Of a stretch of DNA of 64,000 nucleotides, positions 53,841 through 62,833 are shown piece by piece; positions within the stretch are counted from its first letter, which is position 1; every line of letters starts with the position of its first letter. The stretch is from positions 62,001 to 126,000 of the forward strand of contig CANPWZ010000003.1 in assembly GCA_947585425.1 (NCBI GenBank), written 5' to 3'. Under the pieces are notes generated by a model. That model saw only the letters and a list, made by a program, of their open reading frames with translations. It ran no database searches and was not told the DNA's origin. This stretch comes from an uncultured Oscillospiraceae bacterium. GTDB lineage: Bacteria > Bacillota > Clostridia > Oscillospirales > Oscillospiraceae. The position numbers and the translations under genes are program-made.

Positions 53841-54818
53841 TCAATCCTCCCATGGATTTTGTTCCGACTCGAAGTCCCGGTAGAGATAGGTCTCCTCCCC
53901 GTCGAACCGCTCCTCCCAGGCCGGCGCCGCGTAAGGGGCGGCGGGGGCGGGAGCGTCCTCCGCGAACACCGGGGCCTCCGGGTGGAAAATGGCCGCGATG
54001 TCCCGCCGGCAGACGAAGATCATCAGCAGGCCGAGGACGAACAGGGCCATCACCACCGGCGCCGCCCACTGTTCCCCCGGGAAGAAATGGCTGAGGGTGG
54101 TGAATACCTGTCCGATCAGGTTAAAAGCAATGTGAGCCAGGATGGACGGCAGGATGGACCGGGCCCGCAGATCCAGCAGGCCGAACGCCGTCCCCAGCAC
54201 AAAGGCATAACAGGCCCAGATGAACTGCCCGTGGCAGGCGCCGAAAATGGCGGCGGACAGGAGCGCCGCCGGCCAGGGGGACATGACCCTGGCCAGCCGG
54301 GTCATGATGAGCCCCCGGAAGATGACCTCCTCCACGATGGGGGACACGATCACCACGAGGAGAAAGGCGGCCACCCCTACCTCGTCCAGGCTGGAGGCGG
54401 CCTCGTTGTAGTCCTCCAACATTCCTTCGGGCAGAAGGGCCATCATCAGGGTCACCAGCATGTACAGGGCCGGGGCCAGCGCCGCGCCCGACCACAGGGC
54501 CGAGCCCCTGACGGGCCGCAGCCAGAGGGCCTCCCCCGGCCGCATATGGCGGACGCCAAAGTAGACGATCGCCACGATGGCCAGGGTCAGCAGGCCGGAC
54601 GCCAGCGTCAGCGGGACGGTGGCGGAGACCACCCGCTCCAGCAAGGCCTCGGCGAGCGCCAGCTCGTCAGTGATCCCCTCCCCCATCAGGCCCATGGTGA
54701 CGTAGACCATATAGACCATGCTTACCAGCACCTGGCTGCCTAAAAACAGGGCCAAATAGGCCGCGCTCTTGCCCAGGGCGATCAGGACGCCGCCCACGTT
54801 CGATCTTCTCTCCGTCAT
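53841..54818 (-). CDS. CPBP (CAAX/Abi) family intramembrane glutamic endopeptidase
   Basis: 325 residues with about eight helices. Motif 1 is EEVIFRGLIMTRL (EExxxR), motif 2 has the His in GACHGQFIWACYAF, and a further conserved His is in LAHIAFNLIGQ. The C-terminus is a cytoplasmic Pro/Ala/Glu-rich tail. Members cut substrates in the membrane, and some protect against bacteriocins. It overlaps the sirtuin gene by four bases. Confidence 0.88.
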   Translation of the reverse strand: MTERRSNVGGVLIALGKSAAYLALFLGSQVLVSMVYMVYVTMGLMGEGITDELALAEALLERVVSATVPLTLASGLLTLAIVAIVYFGVRHMRPGEALWLRPVRGSALWSGAALAPALYMLVTLMMALLPEGMLEDYNEAASSLDEVGVAAFLLVVIVSPIVEEVIFRGLIMTRLARVMSPWPAALLSAAIFGACHGQFIWACYAFVLGTAFGLLDLRARSILPSILAHIAFNLIGQVFTTLSHFFPGEQWAAPVVMALFVLGLLMIFVCRRDIAAIFHPEAPVFAEDAPAPAAPYAAPAWEERFDGEETYLYRDFESEQNPWED

Positions 54819-55537
54819 ACCCGCAGACCTCCCAGCACCCTGCCCAGGGAGTCGTGGATCACCAGGTCGGCCCGTCCGTCATAGGGGGTGGGGTCACGGT
54901 TGATCAGCACAAGCCGCCTCCCCCGGTAGTAGTTGATGAGCCCTGCCGCCGGGTACACCACCAGGGAGGTCCCTCCCACGATGAGCAGATCCGCCCGGCT
55001 GATGGCCAGCACGGCCCCCTCCACGGTGTCCTGGTCCAGCCCCTCCTCGTAGAGGACCACGTCGGGCTTCACCCGGCCGCCGCACACGGGGCACTCGGGG
55101 ACGCCCTCGCCGTCCCGGATGAACTCGGCGGAATAGGCGGCCCCGCACCGCTCACAGTAGTTGCGCAGCACCGAGCCGTGGAGCTCGTACACCAGCCGGC
55201 TGCCCGCCTTCTGGTGGAGCCCGTCGATGTTCTGGGTGACCACCGCCTTCAGCTTCCCGGCCCGCTCCAGCTCCACCAGCTTGAGGTGGGCGGCGTTGGG
55301 CTGTGCCTCCAGGGGCAGCATCTTGTCCCGGTAGAAGCGGAAGAACGCCTCGGGATGGCTCTCATAATAAGTGTGGCTCAGCATGGTCTCGGGGGGCACG
55401 TCGTACTTCTGGTGGTACAGGCCGTCCACGCTCCTGAAGTCCGGGATGCCGCTCTCGGTGGATACCCCCGCCCCGCCGAAAAAGACGATGTTTTCGCTCT
55501 CGTCCACCCATTTCTGGAGCTGTTCCAACTTTGTCAC
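54815..55537 (-). CDS. Sir2-family NAD-dependent protein deacylase
   Basis: 240 residues. GGAGVSTESGIPDFRS and TQNIDGLH bind NAD; His120 is catalytic; the zinc ligands are Cys128, Cys131, Cys149 and Cys152. The start is GTG at 55537 with GGGAGGG upstream; the ATG further upstream is not supported by homology. It deacylates lysines on acetyl-CoA-linked enzymes. It is coupled to a CPBP gene by four bases. Confidence 0.93.
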   Translation of the reverse strand: MTKLEQLQKWVDESENIVFFGGAGVSTESGIPDFRSVDGLYHQKYDVPPETMLSHTYYESHPEAFFRFYRDKMLPLEAQPNAAHLKLVELERAGKLKAVVTQNIDGLHQKAGSRLVYELHGSVLRNYCERCGAAYSAEFIRDGEGVPECPVCGGRVKPDVVLYEEGLDQDTVEGAVLAISRADLLIVGGTSLVVYPAAGLINYYRGRRLVLINRDPTPYDGRADLVIHDSLGRVLGGLRV

Positions 55538-55566
55538 AGCGCATCCCTCCCGGCGTCGTTTTTGCC

Positions 55567-55595
55567 ATTTTAGCACGAATAGCGGGAAAAGTAAA
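55567..55595 (-). promoter_or_regulatory. possible promoter of the sirtuin gene
   Basis: TTTACT (55590-55595), 17-base spacer, TAAAAT (55567-55572) on the minus strand. The -35 overlaps the end of the arg operon terminator. Confidence 0.45.
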
Positions 55596-55618
55596 TCCCC
55601 CCGGGCATGGGGGGATTT
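55587..55618 (-). terminator. terminator of the arg operon
   Basis: Perfect 10-bp stem (AAATCCCCCC/GGGGGGATTT, six-base loop) followed by ACTTTTCC on the minus strand, just after the argF stop. Confidence 0.78.
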
Positions 55619-55626
55619 TGGCAGAT

Positions 55627-56541
55627 TCAGTCCCGCATGAGCAGATAGAGGACGGCCTTCTGGGCGTGGAGGCGGTTCTCGGCCTCCTCGAAGATCTCGT
55701 CGGCGTGGGCTTCAAACACGTCGGCGGCGATCTCCTCCCCCTTGTGGGCGGGGAGGCAGTGCTGCACCATGCAGCCGGGGTGGGCGAGCTTCATCAGATC
55801 CGCGTCCACGCAGTAGCCGGCGAAGGCCTTTTTCCGGGCCTCCCGCTCCCCCTCCTGGCCCATGGAGGCCCACACGTCGGTGATGACCACGTCGGCGTCC
55901 TTAACGGCCTCGGCGGGGGTGCGGACCAACTGGAACTTCGGCCCGGTGACGGTCTTGGCAAAATCCAGCACCCGCCCGTCTGGCTCGTAGCCCTCCGGGC
56001 AGGCCACGGACACGTACATGCCGCACTTGAGGCCGCCCACGATGAGGGAGTTGGCCATGTTGTTTCCATCCCCGATGAAGGCCAGCTTCAGGCCCTCCAG
56101 CCGGGTCATCTTCTCCCGGACGGTCATCAGGTCGGCCAGCACCTGGCAGGGGTGGCAGAAGTCCGTCAAGCCGTTGATCACCGGGATGGTGGAGCATCTG
56201 GCCAGCTCCTCCACCTCCTCCTGGGCGAAGGTGCGGATCATGATGCCGTCGCAGTATCGGGACAGGACCCGGGCGGTGTCCTCCACCGGCTCGCCCCGGC
56301 CGATCTGGCTCTCCTTGCCGGAGAGGAACAGGGCGTGGCCTCCCAGCTGGTACATGCCCACCTCGAAGGACACCCGGGTGCGGGTGGAGTTCTTCTCGAA
56401 GATCATGGCCAGGGTCTTGCCCCGCAGATAGTCGTGGGGGATGCCGTGCTTCTGGCTGTATTTCATCTGGTCGGCCACGTCCAGGATCTCGTTGATCTCC
56501 TGGCCGGTCAGGTCCAGCAGTTTCAGCAAATCTTTTTGCAT
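55627..56541 (-). CDS. argF: ornithine carbamoyltransferase
   Basis: 304 residues. FEKNSTRTRVSFEVG binds carbamoyl phosphate, HPCQVLADLMT is the catalytic-site motif, and HCLPAHKGEEI binds ornithine through its Cys. Makes citrulline; anabolic because it ends a biosynthetic operon. It lies 14 bases after argD and is the last gene before the terminator. Confidence 0.95.
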   Translation of the reverse strand: MQKDLLKLLDLTGQEINEILDVADQMKYSQKHGIPHDYLRGKTLAMIFEKNSTRTRVSFEVGMYQLGGHALFLSGKESQIGRGEPVEDTARVLSRYCDGIMIRTFAQEEVEELARCSTIPVINGLTDFCHPCQVLADLMTVREKMTRLEGLKLAFIGDGNNMANSLIVGGLKCGMYVSVACPEGYEPDGRVLDFAKTVTGPKFQLVRTPAEAVKDADVVITDVWASMGQEGEREARKKAFAGYCVDADLMKLAHPGCMVQHCLPAHKGEEIAADVFEAHADEIFEEAENRLHAQKAVLYLLMRD

Positions 56542-56555
56542 CGTCTTATCTCCTC

Positions 56556-57731
56556 TCAGGAAAGGGCCGCTTTCAGGATGGCGAGGCCCTTGTCCATCTC
56601 CTCACAGGTGATGGTCAGCGGGGGCAGGAACCGAAGCCCCGGCCCCGCCGTCAGGGACAGCAGGCCGGCCCGGTTCAGCCTGGCGCAGAGGTCCTTGTTG
56701 GACCAGCCCTCCGCCACCTCCACGCCGATCATCAGCCCCAGGCCCCGGGTCTTGCCCAGACAGGGCAGGGCCATCTCCTCGATCCTGGAGCGGATGTAGT
56801 TCCCCTTCTCCGTCACCTGGGCGATGGTGTCATCGTCCAGCACATCCAGCACGGCGCAGGCCGCCGCGGCGGAGATGGGGTTGCCCCCAAAGGTGGAGGC
56901 GTGGGTGCCGGCGGTGAGGACGCTCCGGCACTTCTCGTTCACCAAAAAGCCGCCCATGGGCAGGCCCCCGGCGATGCCCTTGGCGAAGGAGGCCGCGTCG
57001 GGCTGGACGCCGTACTGCTGGAAGGCAAACAGGGAGCCGGTGCGGCCCACGCCGGTCTGCACCTCGTCCACCAGGAACAGCCAGTCCCGCTCCGCGCAGA
57101 GCTTTTGCAGGCCGTGGACGAACTCCCTGTCCAGCGGCAGCACGCCGCCCTCCCCCTGGACCAGCTCCACCAGCACGGCGCACACGTCGTACCCGGCGGC
57201 CTCCTCGATGGAGGCCATGTCGGGATCCGCCCGGCGGAAGCCCTCGGTGAAGGGGAAGAAATACTGGTGGAACACATCCTGGCCGGTGGCGGCCAGGGTG
57301 GTGATGGTCCTGCCGTGGAAGGAGCGGTTCAGGGTGAGGATGGTCCCTCTCCCCTCCCCGTACTTGTCAAAGGAGTACTTCCTGGCCAGCTTGATGATCC
57401 CCTCGTTGCCCTCGGCGCCGGAGTTGCCGAAGAAGGCCGCCGCCATGCCGGAGCGGGTGCAGAGCTTCTCGGCCAGCCGGACATAGGGCTCGGAGTAATA
57501 GAGGTTGGAGATGTGGCCCAGCCTGGCCGCCTGGTCCTCAACGGCCTTCTGCCACGCGGGGTTGGCGGTGCCGATGGACAGCACCCCGATGCCGGCGGCG
57601 AAGTCGATGTACTCCTTCCCGTCCGGGTCGTACAGGGTGGCGTTTGAACCGTGGTCGATGGCGATGGGGTTGCGGCCGTAGGTCTGGAGGACGTACTGCC
57701 CGTCCAGGCTTTTCAGTTCCTCAAAGGTCAT
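56556..57731 (-). CDS. argD: acetylornithine aminotransferase
   Basis: 391 residues, class III PLP aminotransferase. LVDEVQTGVGRTG precedes the PLP lysine in SFAKGIAGGLPMG. The N-terminus YGRNPIAIDHGSNATLYDPDG is typical. It converts N-acetylglutamate semialdehyde to acetylornithine. Twelve bases separate it from argB. Confidence 0.95.
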   Translation of the reverse strand: MTFEELKSLDGQYVLQTYGRNPIAIDHGSNATLYDPDGKEYIDFAAGIGVLSIGTANPAWQKAVEDQAARLGHISNLYYSEPYVRLAEKLCTRSGMAAAFFGNSGAEGNEGIIKLARKYSFDKYGEGRGTILTLNRSFHGRTITTLAATGQDVFHQYFFPFTEGFRRADPDMASIEEAAGYDVCAVLVELVQGEGGVLPLDREFVHGLQKLCAERDWLFLVDEVQTGVGRTGSLFAFQQYGVQPDAASFAKGIAGGLPMGGFLVNEKCRSVLTAGTHASTFGGNPISAAAACAVLDVLDDDTIAQVTEKGNYIRSRIEEMALPCLGKTRGLGLMIGVEVAEGWSNKDLCARLNRAGLLSLTAGPGLRFLPPLTITCEEMDKGLAILKAALS

Positions 57732-57743
57732 GTGCTCCCCTCC

Positions 57744-58598
57744 TCAAACGGACAGCATGGTGCCGGCGCCCTGGTCGCTGAGCAGCTCGATGAGCACCGA
57801 GTGGGGGATGCGCCCGTCCAGGATGACGGCGCTGGTCACGCCGGAGCGCACCGCCTCCACGGCGCAGTCGATCTTGGGGATCATGCCCCCCTTGACCACC
57901 CCGTCCTTGATGAGACCGGGGATCTCGGAGGCCCGGACCGACTGGATCAGAGTGGACTCGTCCGCCGGGTCCCGGAGCAGGCCCCGCACGTCGGTGAGCA
58001 GCAGCAGCTTTTCGGCCTTCAGGGCCACGGCCAGCTTGGCGGCGGCAGTGTCGGCGTTGATGTTATAGGCGGGATTGCCGTCGATGCCCATGGCCACGGT
58101 GGACACCACCGGGATGTACCCCAGGTCCAGAGCGTCCACCACGATGTCCGGGTCCACCGCCTTGACCTCCCCCACCAGGCCGTACTTTTCATCCAGCCGC
58201 TCCGCCTGGAACAGGCCGGCGTCCATGCCGCAGAGGCCCAGGGCGCGCCCTCCCTGCCGGTTGATGCGGGCCACCAGGTCCTTGTTCACCTTGCCGCACA
58301 GCACCTGCTGGACCACGTCCATGGTGGCCTCGTCAGTGTATCGGAGGCCGTCCACGAATTTGGAGGGGATGTCCAGCCGGGTCAGCATATCGGTGATCTC
58401 CGGCCCGCCGCCGTGGACCACCGCCACCTGGATGCCGACAAGGGACAGCAGGATCAGGTCGGAGATGACCGCGTCCCGCAGCTCCGGGGATACCATAGCG
58501 TTGCCGCCGTACTTCACCACCACGGTCTTACCGCTGTACTTCTGGATATAGGGCAGGGCCTCGGCCAGCACCTCGGCCCGTTCGATCATAGAGGACAT
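57744..58598 (-). CDS. argB: acetylglutamate kinase
   Basis: 284 residues. VVKYGGNAM and VHGGGPEI are the phosphate- and substrate-binding loops. An N-terminal helix (SSMIERAEVLAEALPYIQKY) is of the type that, in arginine-sensitive hexameric kinases, mediates feedback inhibition, so this enzyme may be arginine-inhibited. The ATG at 58598 has AAGGAAG upstream. Confidence 0.95.
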   Translation of the reverse strand: MSSMIERAEVLAEALPYIQKYSGKTVVVKYGGNAMVSPELRDAVISDLILLSLVGIQVAVVHGGGPEITDMLTRLDIPSKFVDGLRYTDEATMDVVQQVLCGKVNKDLVARINRQGGRALGLCGMDAGLFQAERLDEKYGLVGEVKAVDPDIVVDALDLGYIPVVSTVAMGIDGNPAYNINADTAAAKLAVALKAEKLLLLTDVRGLLRDPADESTLIQSVRASEIPGLIKDGVVKGGMIPKIDCAVEAVRSGVTSAVILDGRIPHSVLIELLSDQGAGTMLSV

Positions 58599-58641
58599 GG
58601 GAAATCAGCTTCCTTCTTTGGAATGTGGTCACAAAACGGTC

Positions 58642-59913
58642 TCAGGAGCGGTAATCTCCGTTTATTTTAACATAGTCGTAAGTTAAATCACAGCCCCAGC
58701 ACGTCGCGGATTCGTCCCCCTCGTGGACGGACACGTCGATGGTCACCGCGTCCTGGGTGAGCACCCGCTTGGCGAAGTCCTCGTCAAAGGGGAGGCCCAC
58801 CCCCTTCTCGCAGACCTTGATCTCCCCCAGAGCGGAGGCGAAGCTGATGTCCACGTACTCGGGCCGGAAGGGGGCCTTGGAGTAGCCCATGGCGCAGATG
58901 ACCCGGCCCCAGTTGGCGTCGGCCCCGTAGAGGGCGGCCTTCACCAGGGAGGAACCCACCACGGCCTTGGCCAGTCGCTCGGCGCTCTCCTCGCTGCGGG
59001 CGTCCCGGACGGTGCAGGTGATGAGCCGGGAGGCCCCCTCGCCGTCGGCGGCGATGGAGCGGGCCAGATGCTCGCACACCTGGTACAGCGCCTGGCAGAA
59101 CAGGGTGTAGCCGTCATCCTTCCACTCGATGAGGGGGTTGCCCGCCATGCCGTTGGCCAGGACCACGCACATGTCGTTGGTGGAGGTGTCGCCGTCCACC
59201 GTCACCCGGTTGAACGTGCGGGGGACGATCTCATGGAGGGCGTCCTGGAGCAGGTCGTGGGCGATGGCGCAGTCGGTGGTGATGAAGCAGAGCATGGTGC
59301 CCATGTTGGGGTGGATCATGCCGGACCCCTTGGCGATGCCGCCGACGGTGACGGTCTTGCCGCCAATGGTGAGGGTGACGGCGATCTCCTTCTTTTTGGT
59401 GTCGGTGGTCATGACGGCGTTTGCCGCCGCGTCGGAGCCGTCCGTGCTGAGCTGCTCCACCAGGGGGCCCATCCCCTTTTCGATGGCGGCGATGTTCAGC
59501 TCCTGGCCGATGACCCCGGTGGACGCCACCACGAAGTCGGTAGGCTTGAGCCCCGTGGCCCCGGCGGCGGCGGCGCACATCCGCTCGGCGTTCTCGTGGC
59601 CGTTGGGGGCGCAGGCGTTGGCGTTTCCGCTGTTGGCCACGATCCCCCGGCACACCCCGTCCTCCAGGTTGCCCATGGTGACATAGAGGGGGGCGGCCTT
59701 CACCCGGTTCATGGTGTACACCGCCGCGGCGGCGCACTCGCAGTCGGACAGGATCATGGCCAGATCGAACTTGCCGCTGAGGTAGTCCTTCATGGAGGGC
59801 ACGATGGGCTGGTTGCCGTCCCCCAGGGACATGCCGCTCTTCACGCCGCAGCGCACCCCGGCGGCCCTGAAGCCCTTGGCGGCGCACACGCCGCCGGAAA
59901 TTTGATTCAGCAT
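58642..59913 (-). CDS. argJ: bifunctional ornithine acetyltransferase/N-acetylglutamate synthase
   Basis: 423 residues. ArgJ is made as one chain and cleaves itself before a Thr that becomes the nucleophile. The site here is HPNMGTML, so cleavage is expected between Gly205 and Thr206; most family members have Ala at the first position. ArgJ transfers the acetyl group from acetylornithine to glutamate, which makes argA and argE unnecessary. The ATG at 59913 has AGGAG upstream; a GTG nine bases earlier is too near the ribosome site. Confidence 0.94.
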   Translation of the reverse strand: MLNQISGGVCAAKGFRAAGVRCGVKSGMSLGDGNQPIVPSMKDYLSGKFDLAMILSDCECAAAAVYTMNRVKAAPLYVTMGNLEDGVCRGIVANSGNANACAPNGHENAERMCAAAAGATGLKPTDFVVASTGVIGQELNIAAIEKGMGPLVEQLSTDGSDAAANAVMTTDTKKKEIAVTLTIGGKTVTVGGIAKGSGMIHPNMGTMLCFITTDCAIAHDLLQDALHEIVPRTFNRVTVDGDTSTNDMCVVLANGMAGNPLIEWKDDGYTLFCQALYQVCEHLARSIAADGEGASRLITCTVRDARSEESAERLAKAVVGSSLVKAALYGADANWGRVICAMGYSKAPFRPEYVDISFASALGEIKVCEKGVGLPFDEDFAKRVLTQDAVTIDVSVHEGDESATCWGCDLTYDYVKINGDYRS

Positions 59914-59929
59914 GGATACCACTCCTATC

Positions 59930-60868
59930 TTACAGGCTGAGCCCGGCGGTCTCGCCGAAGCCCAGCATCAGGTTCATGTTCTGTACCGCGGCCCCGGAGG
60001 CCCCCTTGCCCAAGTTGTCGAACTGGGCGGTAATCAGGGTCTGCCCGTCGTGGCCGGAGACGGTGAGGGTCAGCGTGTCCTTCCCCGCCAGCTCGCTGGC
60101 GTAGAGCCGGGGGCCCTCCCCGCCGAAGGGGGCGACGCGGATCAGCGCCTGATCCTGATAGTAGCCGGTCAGCAGCTCCCAGATGTCCTGGGCGGAGGGC
60201 TGCCCGGTCAGCAGACGGTTGTGGAGCATCACGGTGGTGGCCATGCCCTTGTACACGTCTCCCAGCACAGGGAGGAAGGCGGGGGCATAGGTCAGGCCGG
60301 CCATCTTCTGCATCTCGGGGATGTGCTTGTGCTTCAGGCCCGTGGCGTAGGAGGCCGGGGAGTCCAGCCGGGGGTCCCGGTCCGGGGCCTCGTACTCGGC
60401 GATCATCTTCTTGCCGCCGCCGGAGTAGCCGGTGAGGGACCAGCAGGTCATGGGGTAGTCGGCGGGGAGCACCCCCAGGTGGACCAGAGGGGCCGCGCAG
60501 GACAAAAAGCCGGTGGCGTGGCAGCCGGGATTGGCCACCCGCCTGGCGTATTTGACCCGCTGGCGCTGGCCGGGCAGCAGCTCCGGAAAACCGTACACCC
60601 AGCCCTCCGCCGTCCGATGGGCGGTGGAGGCGTCAATGACCCGGGTGTTGGGATTTTCGATGAGGGACACCGCCTCGATGGCCGCCGCGTCGGGCAGGCA
60701 CAGGAACACCAGGTCGGCGGCGTTCAGGAACTTTTTGCGCTCTGTCAAGTCTTTTCGCTTGTCATCGTCGATGAGGAGCAGTTCGATGTCCTCCCGGCCC
60801 GCCAATCTGTCGTAGATCTGCAGGCCGGTGGTGCCCTCTTTCCCGTCGATATATACCTTGGGCTTCAT
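59930..60868 (-). CDS. argC: N-acetyl-gamma-glutamyl-phosphate reductase (type 2)
   Basis: 312 residues. KVYIDGKEGTTGLQIYDRL binds NADP, and the catalytic Cys is Cys116 in NPGCHATGF. The short form and the GKEGTTG loop match the type 2 ArgC found in proteobacteria and some clostridia. The start at 60868 is preferred over a GTG three codons earlier, but spacing does not decide clearly. It is five bases from argH. Confidence 0.93.
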   Translation of the reverse strand: MKPKVYIDGKEGTTGLQIYDRLAGREDIELLLIDDDKRKDLTERKKFLNAADLVFLCLPDAAAIEAVSLIENPNTRVIDASTAHRTAEGWVYGFPELLPGQRQRVKYARRVANPGCHATGFLSCAAPLVHLGVLPADYPMTCWSLTGYSGGGKKMIAEYEAPDRDPRLDSPASYATGLKHKHIPEMQKMAGLTYAPAFLPVLGDVYKGMATTVMLHNRLLTGQPSAQDIWELLTGYYQDQALIRVAPFGGEGPRLYASELAGKDTLTLTVSGHDGQTLITAQFDNLGKGASGAAVQNMNLMLGFGETAGLSL

Positions 60869-60873
60869 GCGCC

Positions 60874-62253
60874 TCACTGCCTCTCGCTGATAAATGCCTC
60901 GATGAGCTCGATCTGCTTTTTCACGCTCTCCTCCGAGGGCCCGCCGTATACTTTACGCCCATTCACGCAGGTTTTCAACTGCAAAGCGTCGTATACGTCC
61001 TCGTCGAACAGCTCGGAGATGGCCCGGAAGTCCCGGAGCGTTAAGGTGTCCAGGCTCTCCCCCGTCTTGATGCACATGTTCACCAGCCGGCCCACGATCA
61101 TGTAGGCCTCCCGGAAGGGCATCCCCTTCTTGGCCAGGTAGTCGGCGCAGTCGGTGGCGTTGATGAAGCCGCCGGCGGCGGCCTTGGCCATGTTCCTGGG
61201 CTGGACGGTCAGGGTTTTGAGCATGGCGGCGAACACGGGCACGCACATCTCCACGGTGTCGAAGGCGTCGAACACCGGCTCCTTGTCCTCCTGCATGTCC
61301 TTGTTGTAGGCCAGGGGCAGGCCCTTCATCACTGTCAGGAGGGTGACGAGGGAGCCGTACACCCGGCCCGTCTTGCCCCGGACCAGCTCGGCCACGTCGG
61401 GGTTCTTCTTCTGGGGCATGATGGAGGAGCCGGTGGAGTAGGCGTCGTCCAGCTCCACATACTTGAACTCCCAGGAGCACCAGAGGATGATCTCCTCGGA
61501 GAACCGGGACAGGTGCATCATCAGGATAGACAGGGCGGACAGCAGCTCGATGGCGTAGTCCCGGTCGGACACGGCGTCCATGGAGTTGTCCACCGGCTTG
61601 GCAAAGCCCAGGGCCACCGCCGTGGCGAATCGGTCCACCGGGTAGGTGGAGGTGGCCAGGGCGCCCGCCCCCAGGGGGCACTCGTCCATCCGCTCCAGGC
61701 AGTCCTCCAGCCGGGTCACGTCCCGCCGGAGCATGTTGGCGTAGGCCATCATGTAGTGGCCGAAGGTGGTGGGCTGGGCCCGCTGCATGTGGGTATACCC
61801 CGGCATGACGGTGTTTACGTTGGCCTTCGCCTTGTCCACCAGCACCCGCTGCAGGTCCAGGATCTGCCCGATGACCACCGGGATCTCCTCCTTCACGTAC
61901 AGCCGGAAGTCGGTGGCCACCTGGTCGTTCCGGGACCGGGCGGTGTGGAGCCGCTTGCCCGTGTCCCCCACCCGCTCGGTAAGCATGGCCTCGATGTTCA
62001 TGTGGATGTCCTCGTTGTCCAGGGAGAACTCCACCTTATCGTCCTCGATGTCGGCCAAAATGGCCTTCAGCCCCTCGATGATCTTCCCGGCTTCCTCAGG
62101 GTCGATGATGCCCTGTTTGCCCAGCATGGCGGCGTGGGCGATGGAGCCCCGGATGTCCTGCTCGTACAGCCGGGCGTCGAAGCCGATGGAGGAGTTGAAG
62201 TCGTTGACCAGGGTGTCGGTCTCCTTCTGGAAACGGCCGGCCCACAGTTTCAT
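60874..62253 (-). CDS. argH: argininosuccinate lyase
   Basis: 459 residues of the fumarase/aspartase superfamily. MKLWAGRF opens the protein, and GSSIMPQKKNPD is the signature with the catalytic Ser. It releases arginine and fumarate. It is the first arg gene of the argH-C-J-B-D-F series; argG, which makes its substrate, is not found in the window. AAGGAG precedes the ATG. Confidence 0.95.
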   Translation of the reverse strand: MKLWAGRFQKETDTLVNDFNSSIGFDARLYEQDIRGSIAHAAMLGKQGIIDPEEAGKIIEGLKAILADIEDDKVEFSLDNEDIHMNIEAMLTERVGDTGKRLHTARSRNDQVATDFRLYVKEEIPVVIGQILDLQRVLVDKAKANVNTVMPGYTHMQRAQPTTFGHYMMAYANMLRRDVTRLEDCLERMDECPLGAGALATSTYPVDRFATAVALGFAKPVDNSMDAVSDRDYAIELLSALSILMMHLSRFSEEIILWCSWEFKYVELDDAYSTGSSIMPQKKNPDVAELVRGKTGRVYGSLVTLLTVMKGLPLAYNKDMQEDKEPVFDAFDTVEMCVPVFAAMLKTLTVQPRNMAKAAAGGFINATDCADYLAKKGMPFREAYMIVGRLVNMCIKTGESLDTLTLRDFRAISELFDEDVYDALQLKTCVNGRKVYGGPSEESVKKQIELIEAFISERQ

Positions 62254-62277
62254 AATGATCGCTCCTTACTGCTGCCC

Positions 62278-62315
62278 GTCTCCGCCGCGCCGGGGCGTCC
62301 CGGCGCGGCGGAGAC
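62278..62315 (-). other. 17-bp perfect GC hairpin upstream of argH
   Basis: Arms 62278-62294 and 62299-62315 pair perfectly with a four-base loop. On the minus strand no T tract follows (GGGCAGC), and the argH ribosome site lies outside it. It sits between the DUF4358 gene and argH. It may be a processing or stability element or a factor-dependent stop rather than an intrinsic terminator. Confidence 0.7.
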
Positions 62316-62326
62316 TGCAAAATCAA

Positions 62327-62833
62327 CTATTCGTCTTGGAAAAAGCTCTGGAAGGCCCGCTGGGCCAGCCCGTTTTTCCGGGACACGACGAGGGCCACAT
62401 AGCGGCCCTCCCGGGCGACCACCGCGTCGTCCACCAGCGGGACCTGATTCGGATCGTACTCCTGGAAGGAGCCCCGGCGGGCCTCCAGGTGCCGGCGCAG
62501 GGAGTCCATCAGGGCGGCGGCATCCGACTTGTCTTTCAGCCGCACCACCGCCATCTCCTCCGCCGTGCCCGCGTCGGCGCAGGTGTAGCAGTAGGCGTCC
62601 ACCTTCCCGTAGTCCAGATCGGACAGCCAGGTGAAGCTGTCCCTGGCGGCCTCGTCCCCGCTGGAGCGGGTCACCATCTCCGGCAGGGTGGTATCCGCCG
62701 CCGCCATGGCCCGGACCATTTCCACCGGGTCCAGGTCCAGCTCGTCCTCCCCGCCGCCGGCACAGCCGGCCAGGGCCGTCAGCAGCAGGGCCGCCAGCAC
62801 CAGGCCGAGGGCCCGCGTCAAACGCCGCGCCAT
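62327..62833 (-). CDS. DUF4358 lipoprotein
   Basis: 168 residues. The signal peptide ends in lipobox LAGC (Cys24). The mature part is a DUF4358 domain (DPVEMVRAMAAADTTLP, AMAVVRLKD-type segments, AALMDSLRRHLEARRGSFQEYDP), found mostly in Oscillospiraceae and of unknown function. Its ATG shares one base with the stop of the transglutaminase-like gene, so the two are coupled. Confidence 0.85.
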   Translation of the reverse strand: MARRLTRALGLVLAALLLTALAGCAGGGEDELDLDPVEMVRAMAAADTTLPEMVTRSSGDEAARDSFTWLSDLDYGKVDAYCYTCADAGTAEEMAVVRLKDKSDAAALMDSLRRHLEARRGSFQEYDPNQVPLVDDAVVAREGRYVALVVSRKNGLAQRAFQSFFQDE

